A stretch of DNA of 64,000 nt, taken from the NCBI GenBank assembly GCA_015061005.1, contig SUXJ01000002.1, forward strand, positions 124,001 through 188,000, read 5' to 3'. Every line of letters begins with the position of its first letter. Positions within the stretch are counted from its first letter, which is position 1. Positions 17,091-26,598 of this stretch are shown here, piece by piece. The position numbers were made by a program, and so were the translations under genes. The notes under the pieces were generated by a model. That model saw only the letters and a list, made by a program, of their open reading frames with translations, did no database searches and had not been told where the DNA came from. This stretch comes from Bacteroidales bacterium (GTDB taxonomy: Bacteria; Bacteroidota; Bacteroidia; Bacteroidales; Muribaculaceae).

Positions 17091-18645
17091 TCTGCGCCTA
17101 ACGCCTAAACAAGCACATTCAATTGACTCGCTAACTGAAATTGCGGCTAAGGAATTGAGTCTCAAACAAAATCGAATAATGGGCATCATTATTCGCAAAC
17201 GTAGCATTGACGCTCGTCAGCGAAAAGTTATGATTAATGTTCATCTTCTGGTATTTGTTGATGAGAATCCTACCTCATTAATAGAATTAATGAATGCTCC
17301 GGAATTTCGCTTACTACGTCCGGATGCACCACAAGCCATAGTTGTTGGAGCCGGTCCGGCAGGCTTATTTGCTGCGCTCCAACTAATACTTGATGGCATT
17401 CGCCCAATTCTGCTCGAGCGCGGTAAGGACGTAGATTCACGACGAATTGATATGGCTGCTATTTCTCGAGATGGGATAGTAAATCCTGAAAGTAACTACT
17501 GTTTCGGCGAGGGCGGAGCCGGAGCATATTCTGATGGAAAGCTATATACCAGAAGCAAAAAACGCGGCTCTGTAGACACTATCTTAAGCATCTTAGTTCA
17601 ACATGGTGCGTCAGAATCTATTTTAATAGATGCACATCCACATATCGGCTCCGATAAACTACCAAAAGTTATAAAGGAAATACGCAAGACTATAATCAGA
17701 TGCGGAGGTATTGTAAAATTTGAATGTCGAGTGAATAATCTTATACTCGAGAGCAATTCTGTTTGCGGAGTTCAATGTACCGACGGCTCAGTTTATCGAG
17801 GACCTGTTATTCTTGCAACAGGACACTCGGCTCGCGACGTTTATCGATTCCTTCATAAAACGGGGATAAAGTTAGAGCCGAAAGGGCTTGCCATAGGTGT
17901 GCGGCTGGAACATCCTCAAGAGTTAATCGACCGACTTCAGTATCATTCAACAGAAGGACGAGGTAAATATCTACCTGCTGCAGAGTATTCAATGTTAACA
18001 CGTGTGGATGATCGAGCTGTTTATTCCTTCTGCATGTGTCCCGGCGGATACATTATTCCTGCAACAAATCAACCCGAGCTGTTGGTTGTGAATGGCATGT
18101 CTCCGGCATCGCGCGGCACAAAGTGGGCAAATTCCGGAATGGTAGTTGAAGTCTTGCCTGATGATATTGATGGTAGTTCACCTATGAAAATGATGGAGTA
18201 TCAAGAATCAATTGAACGATGTTTCTTTGAAGCCGGCAACGGTTCGCAAGCTGCGCCGGCTCAGCGCATGACTGATTTTATAAAAGGGAAACAATCAGTG
18301 TCCCTACCCTCATCGGCATATACTGCCGGAATATACCCGGCACGTGTTGACCTGCTTCTTCCTCATTCAATTGCAAAGAGGCTTCAAAAAGGATTCATCG
18401 AATTTGACAAAAAACAATCGGGGTTTGCAACCGACCAAGCGACTGTTATCGGCTGCGAAACTCGCACTTCTGCGCCTGTTAGAATTCCTCGTAATCCGGA
18501 AACCTTGTGCCACACTTCTTTTGAGGGGCTCTACCCTGCCGGCGAAGGAGCCGGCTATGCAGGAGGCATTGTCAGCGCTGCAATTGACGGCATGAGAGCG
18601 GCACACGCTCTCAGCTTGCGAACTGTTGTGTCGCTCTCTCACTAA
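17074..18645 (+). CDS. FAD-dependent oxidoreductase (flavoprotein, dehydrogenase-like)
   Basis: A 523-residue cytoplasmic flavoprotein. The first ~85 residues form a small ferredoxin-like domain; the FAD-binding GxGxxG is IVVGAGPAGLFAALQL. Further motifs: NYCFGEGGAGAYSDGKLYTRSKKRG and the C-terminal YPAGEGAGYAGGIVSAAIDGMRAA that closes the FAD site. This is the widespread family annotated as FAD-dependent protein or uncharacterised dehydrogenase; its substrate is unknown. Its stop codon overlaps that of the convergent dacB gene (18642-18645). Confidence 0.88.
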   Translation: MRHELNLRLTPKQAHSIDSLTEIAAKELSLKQNRIMGIIIRKRSIDARQRKVMINVHLLVFVDENPTSLIELMNAPEFRLLRPDAPQAIVVGAGPAGLFAALQLILDGIRPILLERGKDVDSRRIDMAAISRDGIVNPESNYCFGEGGAGAYSDGKLYTRSKKRGSVDTILSILVQHGASESILIDAHPHIGSDKLPKVIKEIRKTIIRCGGIVKFECRVNNLILESNSVCGVQCTDGSVYRGPVILATGHSARDVYRFLHKTGIKLEPKGLAIGVRLEHPQELIDRLQYHSTEGRGKYLPAAEYSMLTRVDDRAVYSFCMCPGGYIIPATNQPELLVVNGMSPASRGTKWANSGMVVEVLPDDIDGSSPMKMMEYQESIERCFFEAGNGSQAAPAQRMTDFIKGKQSVSLPSSAYTAGIYPARVDLLLPHSIAKRLQKGFIEFDKKQSGFATDQATVIGCETRTSAPVRIPRNPETLCHTSFEGLYPAGEGAGYAGGIVSAAIDGMRAAHALSLRTVVSLSH

Positions 18646-19958
18646 TTAAAGTCTAATTCCGAGAGTAAATCAGCAATAGCATTGCGTGCCTTGGTGGCAT
18701 AAGGGGCATTGTTTACTATCACCGCAATAACATGCGTCGGCTTATTAGATTCCCGATCAACTCGGTAGCCGGCATAAGCAACAACTCCTGTCATTGACCC
18801 CGATTTCAGTACAAAACATTCCCGACCCGGCTTTCCTTTCATAAAATTTCTCACAGTGCCGTCCTTCCCTACTCGAGCGAATGAATTGACATAATCATTA
18901 TTTGACGCCATAATGCGCAATATACTACCTAATTGTGAGGTAGATATTGTATTGTGTCGACTTAATCCTGAACCATCATTAATATTAGCGTTTAATAGAT
19001 TTGCACCTTTAGATGATAACAAGTTCTTTTGCACTTCTATTGCTCTACGTCTTGTACTTTTTGGTGACATTAGCCTCAATGCAGCTTCTGCCATTTGATT
19101 GTCGGAACGTATCATATAAGAACGTGTAACATAGCGCAATCGAGGAGATTTATATCTTGTTATTGTAATTGTATCATTTAAACACTCGATTTCGTTGCCT
19201 TCTGCTTGAAGTGAATCTGTGAGATGGTATAGTGCAACTTCAATAGGATTGACCATTGAGCAAAGCAATGCAGCTTTCTTTTCGTTTTTACCCAATTTGC
19301 CTGAAATAGTTAAATCGTAGGAACCGGAATTACGGTTCAATCGCAGACGATTATTAGTTTCAATAATATTAATATTGAAACCGGGTATAAATGGCGTGGT
19401 TACGAGTGAAGGAAACTCAAGGCTAAAAACATTATCACTATAATTAAGCGCATAGAATCCTGCACCGTCTATTCCGGGTATATCCTCAAGTTCCCATGAT
19501 GGGACAGCTCCTTCATCAGGCCAATGTTCCTCAAGCAGTACTCGCCCTGTAATTTTCTTAATTCCGCGGGCGCGTAGTCCTTCTCGAATTGCTGTAATAA
19601 ATGATACTCTGTTGCCGGTGAAATGCTTTGACTCAATTGTCGGATCACCGCTACCTCTAATAATTACATTGCCATTTAAAATACTATCGCATACACTACC
19701 AACAGCCATAACATCCGTAGTCCAGCGATAATCACCTGAGTACTTACTGAGCACAGAAGCGGTAGTTACCGCCTTCATCACAGAGGCTGGGGTTAATAAC
19801 ATCGATGAATTATAGTCAATCAACGGCGTATCACCATTAATTGGCGCAATATATATACTTATGGCCGACTGATTGGCCTCTTCAAAGGCTAACGGACACT
19901 GCCCTAAAACAGTGCCCGTAATAAAAATTGTTGTGAATATAGCTATCAATGTCTTCAT
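18642..19958 (-). CDS. dacB: D-alanyl-D-alanine carboxypeptidase/endopeptidase (PBP4 type)
   Basis: A periplasmic peptidoglycan hydrolase of class C penicillin-binding proteins, 438 residues with signal peptide (about residues 1-20). All three serine-penicilloyl motifs are present: S59-V-M-K62 in LLTPASVMKAVTT, S-D-N in MIRSDNQMAEAAL, and K-S-G in FVLKSGSMTGVVAYAG. An insert domain lies between SxxK and SxN as usual for PBP4/DacB. It trims or cuts peptide cross-links. Its start touches the htpG stop (one-base overlap), so both share a transcript. Confidence 0.93.
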   Translation of the reverse strand: MKTLIAIFTTIFITGTVLGQCPLAFEEANQSAISIYIAPINGDTPLIDYNSSMLLTPASVMKAVTTASVLSKYSGDYRWTTDVMAVGSVCDSILNGNVIIRGSGDPTIESKHFTGNRVSFITAIREGLRARGIKKITGRVLLEEHWPDEGAVPSWELEDIPGIDGAGFYALNYSDNVFSLEFPSLVTTPFIPGFNINIIETNNRLRLNRNSGSYDLTISGKLGKNEKKAALLCSMVNPIEVALYHLTDSLQAEGNEIECLNDTITITRYKSPRLRYVTRSYMIRSDNQMAEAALRLMSPKSTRRRAIEVQKNLLSSKGANLLNANINDGSGLSRHNTISTSQLGSILRIMASNNDYVNSFARVGKDGTVRNFMKGKPGRECFVLKSGSMTGVVAYAGYRVDRESNKPTHVIAVIVNNAPYATKARNAIADLLSELDFN

Positions 19959-21970
19959 TATAGAAGGGAGACTGAACGTTTAACGAACTCATTCAACTCC
20001 TGCCCTTTGAGCAGTCCTGAAGAGAGCAGAGCAAGGTCTATTACTTGACGAATAAGCGGATTCGAGTTGGCAAAATTTACTGATTTACTTGTAATTTCAG
20101 CGCGCGCTGTATCAATTGTACCTTGAAGCTCCTTAATCTGACTACTTTGCTCTTCCGAAGGTTTACTATCTTTTACATCTCCATTAACCTTAGCGAGATT
20201 GGATTGCGCAATAGAGAGTTCGCTATAAATCTTATCGATAACATCTCCTATTGACGTTACGGCATCGCTCTTAATACGATTAATGAGAGGGTGTTCTGTA
20301 TTGATTACCAACGAGTAGCTATCAGGCAATTCCCCATAGAAATTCATGCCCGGTTGCATAGCAGCCATATCCTTCATTCTTCGCATAAACTCATTTTGGG
20401 TAACCGTTACTGGATTGTCATTGCCCTTAATTGCTTCAAATTGAACAAGGAAATCCGCTTTTTCAACAGATGGAATTTGCGATTTGAATATATTTGTCAG
20501 CATTTCTGTCTGAGAGGGCGTCAGGTTCGTTTCCTTCTTCTCTCCGTGATTTATAATATTATCAATAACATCTGAATCGACACGAACAAATCGTGAGTTT
20601 TCAATTTTACTTTCAAGTAGTCCAACAAAATGCGAATCAAGCTGACCATTCATGACAAGGACACTATATCCCTTTGACTTTGCAGCTTCAATATAAGAGT
20701 ATTGAGCCGTCATGTCAGTTGTATAAAGATATACTGCTTTCTTCTCAGAATCAATCTGAGTGCCCTCAATAAGTGTCTTATACTCATCAAGTGTGAAATA
20801 CTTTTCTTCAGTATCCTTTAAAAGTGTAAATTTCAGAGCCGAATCGCGAAACTTATCATCTGTCAACATACCATACTCTATGAAGAGCTTGATGTCGTCC
20901 CATTTTTCCTCAAATTCATTACGATTCGCTTTGAATATTTCTTCTAAACGCTGTGATACCTTTTTGGTGATATAACCCGAGATTTTTTTCACCGATGCAT
21001 CACTCTGAAGATAACTACGACTCACATTTAATGGTATATCGGGTGAGTCTATAACGCCCTGAAGCAGCATCATGAATTCCGGCACTACACCTTCAACAGA
21101 ATCTGTGACAAAAACTTGATTACAATACAATTGAATGCGATTCTTTGTAATCTCAAAATTATTATGAATCTTGGGGAAATACAAAATGCCGGTCAAAGTA
21201 AATGGATAATCTACATTCAGATGAATCCAAAACAAAGGATCATCTTGTCCGGGATATAAATCATGGTAAAACTTAAGATAATCTTCGTCAGTTAAGTCCG
21301 AGGGTTTCTTAGTCCATAGCGGCTCAGTTGAGTTTACGACTTTACCATCAGATTCTACCTCAACAGGGAGAAAACGACAGTACTTCTTCAATAGAGTATC
21401 TATTCTGGTTTGTTCAAGAAACTCCTTGCTATCATCATCGATATACAGAATTATTTCTGTGCCTCGTTCCTTCTTATCAGTTGCTTCAAGGACATAGGCC
21501 GGTGAACCGTCACATTCCCATCTAACTGCCTGCGCACCCTCAAGATAGCTTAAGGTGCGTATTTCAACCTTCTTTGACACCATAAATGCGGAATAAAATC
21601 CCAATCCGAAATGGCCAATGATTCCGTTGGCAGTGTCCTTATATTTATTAACAAATTCTTCAGCTCCCGAGAATGCTATTTGGTTTATATACTTCTCTAC
21701 ATCGGCGGCAGTCATGCCAATACCATGGTCGCTCACTGTGAGCGTTCCGGCTTCTTTATCAACTTTAACGGAAACTTTAATGTCACCTAACTCACCTTTA
21801 AACTCGCCTACAGAAGATAGGGTTTTAAGCTTTTGGGTGGCATCAATTGCGTTACTCACAAGCTCACGAAGAAATATCTCATGGTCAGAATACAAGAATT
21901 TTTTAATTACAGGGAATATATTCTCTGTGGTTACTCCAATAGAACCGGTCTTTTTTTGAATTGTTTCCAT
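19958..21970 (-). CDS. htpG: Molecular chaperone HtpG (Hsp90)
   Basis: Bacterial Hsp90, 670 residues. The N-terminal GHKL ATPase domain shows LRELVSNAIDATQKL, TVSDHGIGMTAADVEKY and GIIGHFGLGFYSAFMVS; the middle domain includes the RGVVPEF-like EGVVPEFMMLLQGVIDSPDIPLNVSRSYLQ. The dimerisation domain fills the last ~130 residues, with a charged linker-like segment (KVNGDVKDSKPSEEQ) unusual in position near the C-terminus. Upstream on the minus strand are a TATTTTTG -7 box and a perfect inverted repeat that may be an operator. Confidence 0.97.
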   Translation of the reverse strand: METIQKKTGSIGVTTENIFPVIKKFLYSDHEIFLRELVSNAIDATQKLKTLSSVGEFKGELGDIKVSVKVDKEAGTLTVSDHGIGMTAADVEKYINQIAFSGAEEFVNKYKDTANGIIGHFGLGFYSAFMVSKKVEIRTLSYLEGAQAVRWECDGSPAYVLEATDKKERGTEIILYIDDDSKEFLEQTRIDTLLKKYCRFLPVEVESDGKVVNSTEPLWTKKPSDLTDEDYLKFYHDLYPGQDDPLFWIHLNVDYPFTLTGILYFPKIHNNFEITKNRIQLYCNQVFVTDSVEGVVPEFMMLLQGVIDSPDIPLNVSRSYLQSDASVKKISGYITKKVSQRLEEIFKANRNEFEEKWDDIKLFIEYGMLTDDKFRDSALKFTLLKDTEEKYFTLDEYKTLIEGTQIDSEKKAVYLYTTDMTAQYSYIEAAKSKGYSVLVMNGQLDSHFVGLLESKIENSRFVRVDSDVIDNIINHGEKKETNLTPSQTEMLTNIFKSQIPSVEKADFLVQFEAIKGNDNPVTVTQNEFMRRMKDMAAMQPGMNFYGELPDSYSLVINTEHPLINRIKSDAVTSIGDVIDKIYSELSIAQSNLAKVNGDVKDSKPSEEQSSQIKELQGTIDTARAEITSKSVNFANSNPLIRQVIDLALLSSGLLKGQELNEFVKRSVSLL

Positions 21971-22027
21971 ATCCTAAATAATTAATTAATTAATATGCCT
22001 AACAAAATATCAAACAACATGCCATTG

Positions 22028-22050
22028 CAAAAATATCGACGTTGTCGATA
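22028..22050 (-). promoter_or_regulatory. htpG -7 box overlapping a perfect inverted repeat
   Basis: Minus-strand TATTTTTG at 22035-22028 fits the Bacteroidetes -7 box. Overlapping its upstream edge, TATCGAC-GTT-GTCGATA (22034-22050) is a perfect 7+7 inverted repeat where a repressor could block RNA polymerase. There is no TTTG at the expected -33 distance, which would suit a regulated promoter. It does not resemble CIRCE. Confidence 0.5.
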
Positions 22051-22110
22051 AATTCTCGTCAACAAAACTGACTTTTTGTCAGATTATAATACATACACAC
22101 GTAACTAACA

Positions 22111-22140
22111 ACACCATGGCTTTAATGATGGCCATGGTGT
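22111..22140. terminator. Perfect 10-bp stem-loop between carB and htpG
   Basis: ACACCATGGC (22111-22120) pairs with GCCATGGTGT (22131-22140) around a 10-base loop, 25 bases past the carB stop. No T-run follows on either strand, so it may end carB transcription inefficiently or protect its 3' end. Confidence 0.5.
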
Positions 22141-22165
22141 CGCATATTTATGAATAATCGGAATC

Positions 22166-25100
22166 TTACTTATATTCATCCCATGACTTGATTTCAATAT
22201 CATCAAGCGTCATGGATGTAAAGGCTTCAATGAATGCAGCGGCAAGACGTGCATTTGTCAACAAAGGCACATTCAAATCAATTGCAGCTCGACGAATCTT
22301 ATATCCGTTACTTAATTCAGTAGGTGTAAGATTCTTAGGCACATTTACCACCATGTCAATTTCCTTATTATGCAATAATTCTATTGCTTGGGGTTGCATA
22401 TCGGGCTGTGACGGCCAATACACACGAATTGCTGGTATTCCGTTATCGTTAAGGAATTGGTGAGTTCCACCGGTTGCATAAATCTTATAACCGTTCTTAT
22501 GAAGAAGATGTGCACTATCAAGCATTGCGGCTTTCTGTTTGGGTGTACCCGTTGAAAGTAACACGCTGTTTTTCGGAACTCTCTGTCCTACTGACAACAT
22601 GGATTTGAGCAATGCTTCACCGGAATCATCTCCGATACAACCAACCTCACCCGTAGAACTCATGTCAACACCTAAAACAGGGTCTGCACCTTGTAAACGA
22701 GAGAAACTGAATTGAGAAGCTTTAATGCCAACATAATCCAGATCAAAAGCACTCTTTTCTGGCTTTTCAACCTCTTCGCCAAGCATAATGCGAGTGGCAA
22801 GATCGATGAAATTAATCTTTAGAACCTTGCTAACAAATGGGAATGAGCGAGATGCACGTAAGTTACATTCAATAACCTTGATATCATTATTTTTGGCAAG
22901 GAACTGAATATTAAACGGTCCGCTTATATTGAGTGCCTTAGCAATTTTTGCAGCAACTTTTTTCAGTCGACGCATCGTCTCGACATAAAGTTTTTGCGGT
23001 GGGAATTGAATTGTTGCATCACCCGAATGCACACCGGCGAATTCAATGTGTTCACTAATCGCATAAGCTTTGATTTCACCATTTTGAGCAACGGCATCCA
23101 TTTCAATCTCCTTAGCATTCTGGATAAATTGACTTACTACAACCGGATGTTCCTTGCTAACGTTGGCAGCTAATCTCAAGAATCTCTCTAATTCTTCAGG
23201 ATTTGAGCAAACATTCATCGCAGCACCTGAAAGAACATAGCTTGGACGAACCAACACCGGGAAGCCAACCTCACTAATAAAGTTATTAATATCATCCATT
23301 GAGGTTAACTCTCTCCATGCAGGCTGATCAATCCCTAACTCATCAAGCATCGATGAAAATTTATGGCGATCTTCCGCATTATCAATACTCTTTGCAGTGG
23401 TACCCAAGATATTAACACCTTGCTCGTCAAGTTTAATGGCCAAATTATTCGGAATTTGTCCACCAACACTCAAAATGGTACCTTGAGGCTGCTCAAGATC
23501 CAAGATATCCATAACGCGCTCGAACGTCAATTCATCAAAGTACAGACGATCACACATATCATAATCCGTTGACACAGTTTCGGGATTATAGTTTATCATA
23601 ATTGACCGATAACCTTGCTTCTTGACGGTTAACAATGCATTAACCGAACACCAGTCAAATTCCACTGAAGAACCGATTCGATATGCACCCGAACCAAGAA
23701 CCACAATGGATTTATTGTCATTTTCATATTGAATATCATTAGACGAACCATTGTACGTCATATACAAATAGTTCGTTTGCGCCGGATATTCTGCCGCTAA
23801 AGTGTCAATTTGCTTCACAACGGGGACAATATTGAGCGACTTACGCAACTGTCTGACTGCCAATGAAGCGGCATGGGCCTTTGAACCTGCTATCGATGAA
23901 TCGATGGCTCTTGCAATCTGAAAATCAGTGAAACCTTGTTCCTTTGCAAGTTTGAGCAAATCAACCGACAGTTCATCCAATGAATTAACATTCTTGAGAT
24001 TCTTATACGTTTCAATGATATTATTAAGCTTGTGTAAGAACCATTTATCAATCTTTGTCAACTCATAAATTCTCTCAATACTATAGCCACTGAGCAGGGC
24101 TTGTGAAAGCACGAATATGCGCTTATCTGTCGGTTCACGGAGAGCCTTGTCAATATCTTGAACCTTTAATTCCTTATTACCTACAAACCCATGCATGCCT
24201 TGTCCAATCATGCGAAGGCCCTTTTGAATGGCTTCTTCAAAGGTGCGACCAATTGACATTACTTCGCCCACTGACTTCATTGAAGAACCGATTTCACGAC
24301 TAACACCGTGGAATTTGCCCAAATCCCAACGTGGGATCTTCACTACAATATAGTCAACTGACGGCTCAAAGAATGCAGTTGTCTGCTTGGTTACCGAGTT
24401 TTTCAAATCAAACAAACCGTAGCCCAATCCAATTTTTGCTGCCACGAAAGCAAGAGGATAACCTGTGGCTTTAGATGCCAATGCCGACGAACGACTCAAA
24501 CGTGCATTAATTTCAATAACACGATAATCCATTGATTCAGGATCGTAGGCATACTGTACGTTACATTCTCCAACAATACCTATATGACGTACAATCTTGA
24601 TGGCCAACTGACGAAGATATTGCGTATCTTCGTTTGTCAAGGTTTGTACCGGAGCAACTACAATGCTTTCTCCGGTATGAATGCCGAGCGGATCAAGGTT
24701 TTCCATATTGCAAACGGTGATACAATTATCAAACCGGTCGCGAACAACCTCAAACTCAATTTCTTTCCAACCCTTTAGGGATTTCTCAATCAGTACTTGA
24801 GGAGAGAACGATAATGACTTCTCAACCAAGGAGATGAGTTCCTCTTGATTATCGCAAAATCCTGAGCCGAGACCACCTAACGCATACGCTGCACGCACAA
24901 TCACGGGATAGCCAAGTTTATCGGCTGCTGCGATTGCATCTGAAATAGAACTTACGGCTTCACTCTTGATGGTATTTACGTTAATCTCATCGAGTTTCTT
25001 TACGAATAACTCACGGTCTTCAGTATCCATGATTGCTTGCACGGGCGTACCGAGCACTCTTACTCCATACTTTTCCAAGATACCCGAGCGATGCAATTCT

Positions 25101-25390
25101 ACACCGCAGTTCAATGCAGTTTGTCCACCAAATGCCAACAATATACCATCCGGACGTTCCTTTTTGATAACCTTCTCCACAAAGAAAGGTGTTACCGGAA
25201 GAAAATATATTTTATCGGCAATACCTTCGCTTGTTTGAACAGTCGCGATATTAGGATTGATGAGCACAGTTGAAATACCCTCTTCCTTGAGTGCCTTTAG
25301 CGCTTGTGAACCGGAATAGTCAAATTCACCGGCTTCGCCTATTTTCAGAGCTCCGCTGCCAAGAAGCAGCACTTTCTTAAATTCGTTCAT
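22166..25390 (-). CDS. carB: Carbamoyl-phosphate synthase large subunit
   Basis: Makes carbamoyl phosphate for pyrimidine and arginine synthesis from bicarbonate, ATP and ammonia passed from CarA. 1074 residues with the expected internal duplication: two ATP-grasp halves beginning KVLLLGSGALKIGEAGEFDYSG and SIVVLGSGAYRIGSSVEFDWC, and a C-terminal MGS-like allosteric domain (KIYATGGTHQFLND). It lies 24 bases after carA on the same strand, forming a carAB operon. Confidence 0.98.
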   Translation of the reverse strand: MNEFKKVLLLGSGALKIGEAGEFDYSGSQALKALKEEGISTVLINPNIATVQTSEGIADKIYFLPVTPFFVEKVIKKERPDGILLAFGGQTALNCGVELHRSGILEKYGVRVLGTPVQAIMDTEDRELFVKKLDEINVNTIKSEAVSSISDAIAAADKLGYPVIVRAAYALGGLGSGFCDNQEELISLVEKSLSFSPQVLIEKSLKGWKEIEFEVVRDRFDNCITVCNMENLDPLGIHTGESIVVAPVQTLTNEDTQYLRQLAIKIVRHIGIVGECNVQYAYDPESMDYRVIEINARLSRSSALASKATGYPLAFVAAKIGLGYGLFDLKNSVTKQTTAFFEPSVDYIVVKIPRWDLGKFHGVSREIGSSMKSVGEVMSIGRTFEEAIQKGLRMIGQGMHGFVGNKELKVQDIDKALREPTDKRIFVLSQALLSGYSIERIYELTKIDKWFLHKLNNIIETYKNLKNVNSLDELSVDLLKLAKEQGFTDFQIARAIDSSIAGSKAHAASLAVRQLRKSLNIVPVVKQIDTLAAEYPAQTNYLYMTYNGSSNDIQYENDNKSIVVLGSGAYRIGSSVEFDWCSVNALLTVKKQGYRSIMINYNPETVSTDYDMCDRLYFDELTFERVMDILDLEQPQGTILSVGGQIPNNLAIKLDEQGVNILGTTAKSIDNAEDRHKFSSMLDELGIDQPAWRELTSMDDINNFISEVGFPVLVRPSYVLSGAAMNVCSNPEELERFLRLAANVSKEHPVVVSQFIQNAKEIEMDAVAQNGEIKAYAISEHIEFAGVHSGDATIQFPPQKLYVETMRRLKKVAAKIAKALNISGPFNIQFLAKNNDIKVIECNLRASRSFPFVSKVLKINFIDLATRIMLGEEVEKPEKSAFDLDYVGIKASQFSFSRLQGADPVLGVDMSSTGEVGCIGDDSGEALLKSMLSVGQRVPKNSVLLSTGTPKQKAAMLDSAHLLHKNGYKIYATGGTHQFLNDNGIPAIRVYWPSQPDMQPQAIELLHNKEIDMVVNVPKNLTPTELSNGYKIRRAAIDLNVPLLTNARLAAAFIEAFTSMTLDDIEIKSWDEYK

Positions 25391-25414
25391 TTATCGAAAT
25401 TTGTATGGATAAGG

Positions 25415-26485
25415 TTAAAGCATTTTGATAAAGTCATTAAGCAGAAGAACATTAAACGATGTGTCCTCGCTTGCTCCGGGATGGAATTGTGCTGACATGA
25501 ATGGTTTGCTCTTATGACGTATACCTTCAATCGTGCCATCATTCATATTAACAAACAGCGGCTCCCAATCCTCGGGAATTGTATTGGCATCTAGCACATA
25601 ACCATGATTCTGAGAGGTTATATAGCAGCTATCAGTACCTACCTTACGCACCGGCTGGTTATGGCTTCTATGTCCGTAAGGTAATTTGACTGTTTTGGCT
25701 CCTGCAGCAAGTCCCAATAATTGATTACCTAAGCATATTCCACAAATCGGTTTGTTTTGCTGTATAGCCTTTTTTATATTTTCTATCGTAGCACAGGCAA
25801 ATTCAGGATTTCCCGGACCATTAGAAATACAAATTCCATCGTAGGTCAACTGTGTGAAATCATAGTCCCAAGGTACTCGAATCACTTTAACACCGCAAGC
25901 AACCAAATTCCTAATAATGTTATGCATCACTCCGCAGTCAACCACTACAACGGTCTTATCTCCACACCCATACTCTTCAACCTGAGTGCAGCTTACTTTT
26001 GAAATTAAATTCTCACTGTTAGGGTTATACCACTCAGGCTCTGCCGATCCATCAATAATGATCTTACCGAGCATGGTGCCATTATCGCGAAGATGCTTGG
26101 TCAATGCTCGCGTATCAATGCCGTAAATTCCGGTAATTTGGGCTTCATTTAGCCATGCCGACAAAGAACGTTCTGCCTGCCAATGTGAAAAATTTTCAGT
26201 ATAATCTTGAGCTACTACTGCTCTAACATGCACTATATTGCTCTCAAAGTGCTCGCTAATGCCATTTTTTTCAGTTAATGGAGGTACGCCATAATTTCCC
26301 AATATCGGATAAGTTGTAACCAAAATCTGACCTTCATTACTCGGGTCCGTCAAACTCTCGGGATAGCCGGTCATTGCAGTATTAAAAACGACCTCACCTG
26401 AGGTTGATTTTGGATAACCGAAGGACTTGCCATAAAACTTTGTGCCGTCTTCAAGAACGAGAGTGGCATTGAGTGTGGGTACCAT
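25415..26485 (-). CDS. carA: Carbamoyl-phosphate synthase small subunit
   Basis: Glutamine amidotransferase subunit that supplies ammonia to CarB. I start at the ATG at 26485 (MVPTLNATLVLEDG), giving 356 residues; an in-frame extension of 36 codons upstream crosses the probable promoter and is not family-like. The class I glutaminase triad is visible: Cys in PICGICLGNQLLGLA, His in AQFHPGASEDTS and the Glu two residues later. The N-terminal half has the usual GYPESLTDPSNEGQI motif. Confidence 0.96.
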   Translation of the reverse strand: MVPTLNATLVLEDGTKFYGKSFGYPKSTSGEVVFNTAMTGYPESLTDPSNEGQILVTTYPILGNYGVPPLTEKNGISEHFESNIVHVRAVVAQDYTENFSHWQAERSLSAWLNEAQITGIYGIDTRALTKHLRDNGTMLGKIIIDGSAEPEWYNPNSENLISKVSCTQVEEYGCGDKTVVVVDCGVMHNIIRNLVACGVKVIRVPWDYDFTQLTYDGICISNGPGNPEFACATIENIKKAIQQNKPICGICLGNQLLGLAAGAKTVKLPYGHRSHNQPVRKVGTDSCYITSQNHGYVLDANTIPEDWEPLFVNMNDGTIEGIRHKSKPFMSAQFHPGASEDTSFNVLLLNDFIKML

Positions 26486-26523
26486 AGGTATTGCTCTTAT
26501 GATTAATTTACTATTTTTCGCTG

Positions 26524-26531
26524 CAAATTTA
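26524..26531 (-). promoter_or_regulatory. Probable -7 box of the carAB operon
   Basis: Minus-strand TAAATTTG ends 38 bases before the carA ATG, a normal leader length. No TTTG is at the ideal -33 spacing. Confidence 0.45.
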
Positions 26532-26598
26532 CGAAATTTTATGTAAGAAACGTTTATAACAAATAATTTTTTTGAAACTTTTTTCTGATACAAAAGAA

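Noticed and set aside
21975-21996. ATTA tandem repeat upstream of htpG
   Set aside because: Short low-complexity AT-rich leader sequence; too short to call a functional repeat.
22034-22050. CIRCE element (HrcA site) before htpG
   Set aside because: The CIRCE arms TTAGCACTC/GAGTGCTAA are absent; the repeat has different sequence and a 3-base spacer.
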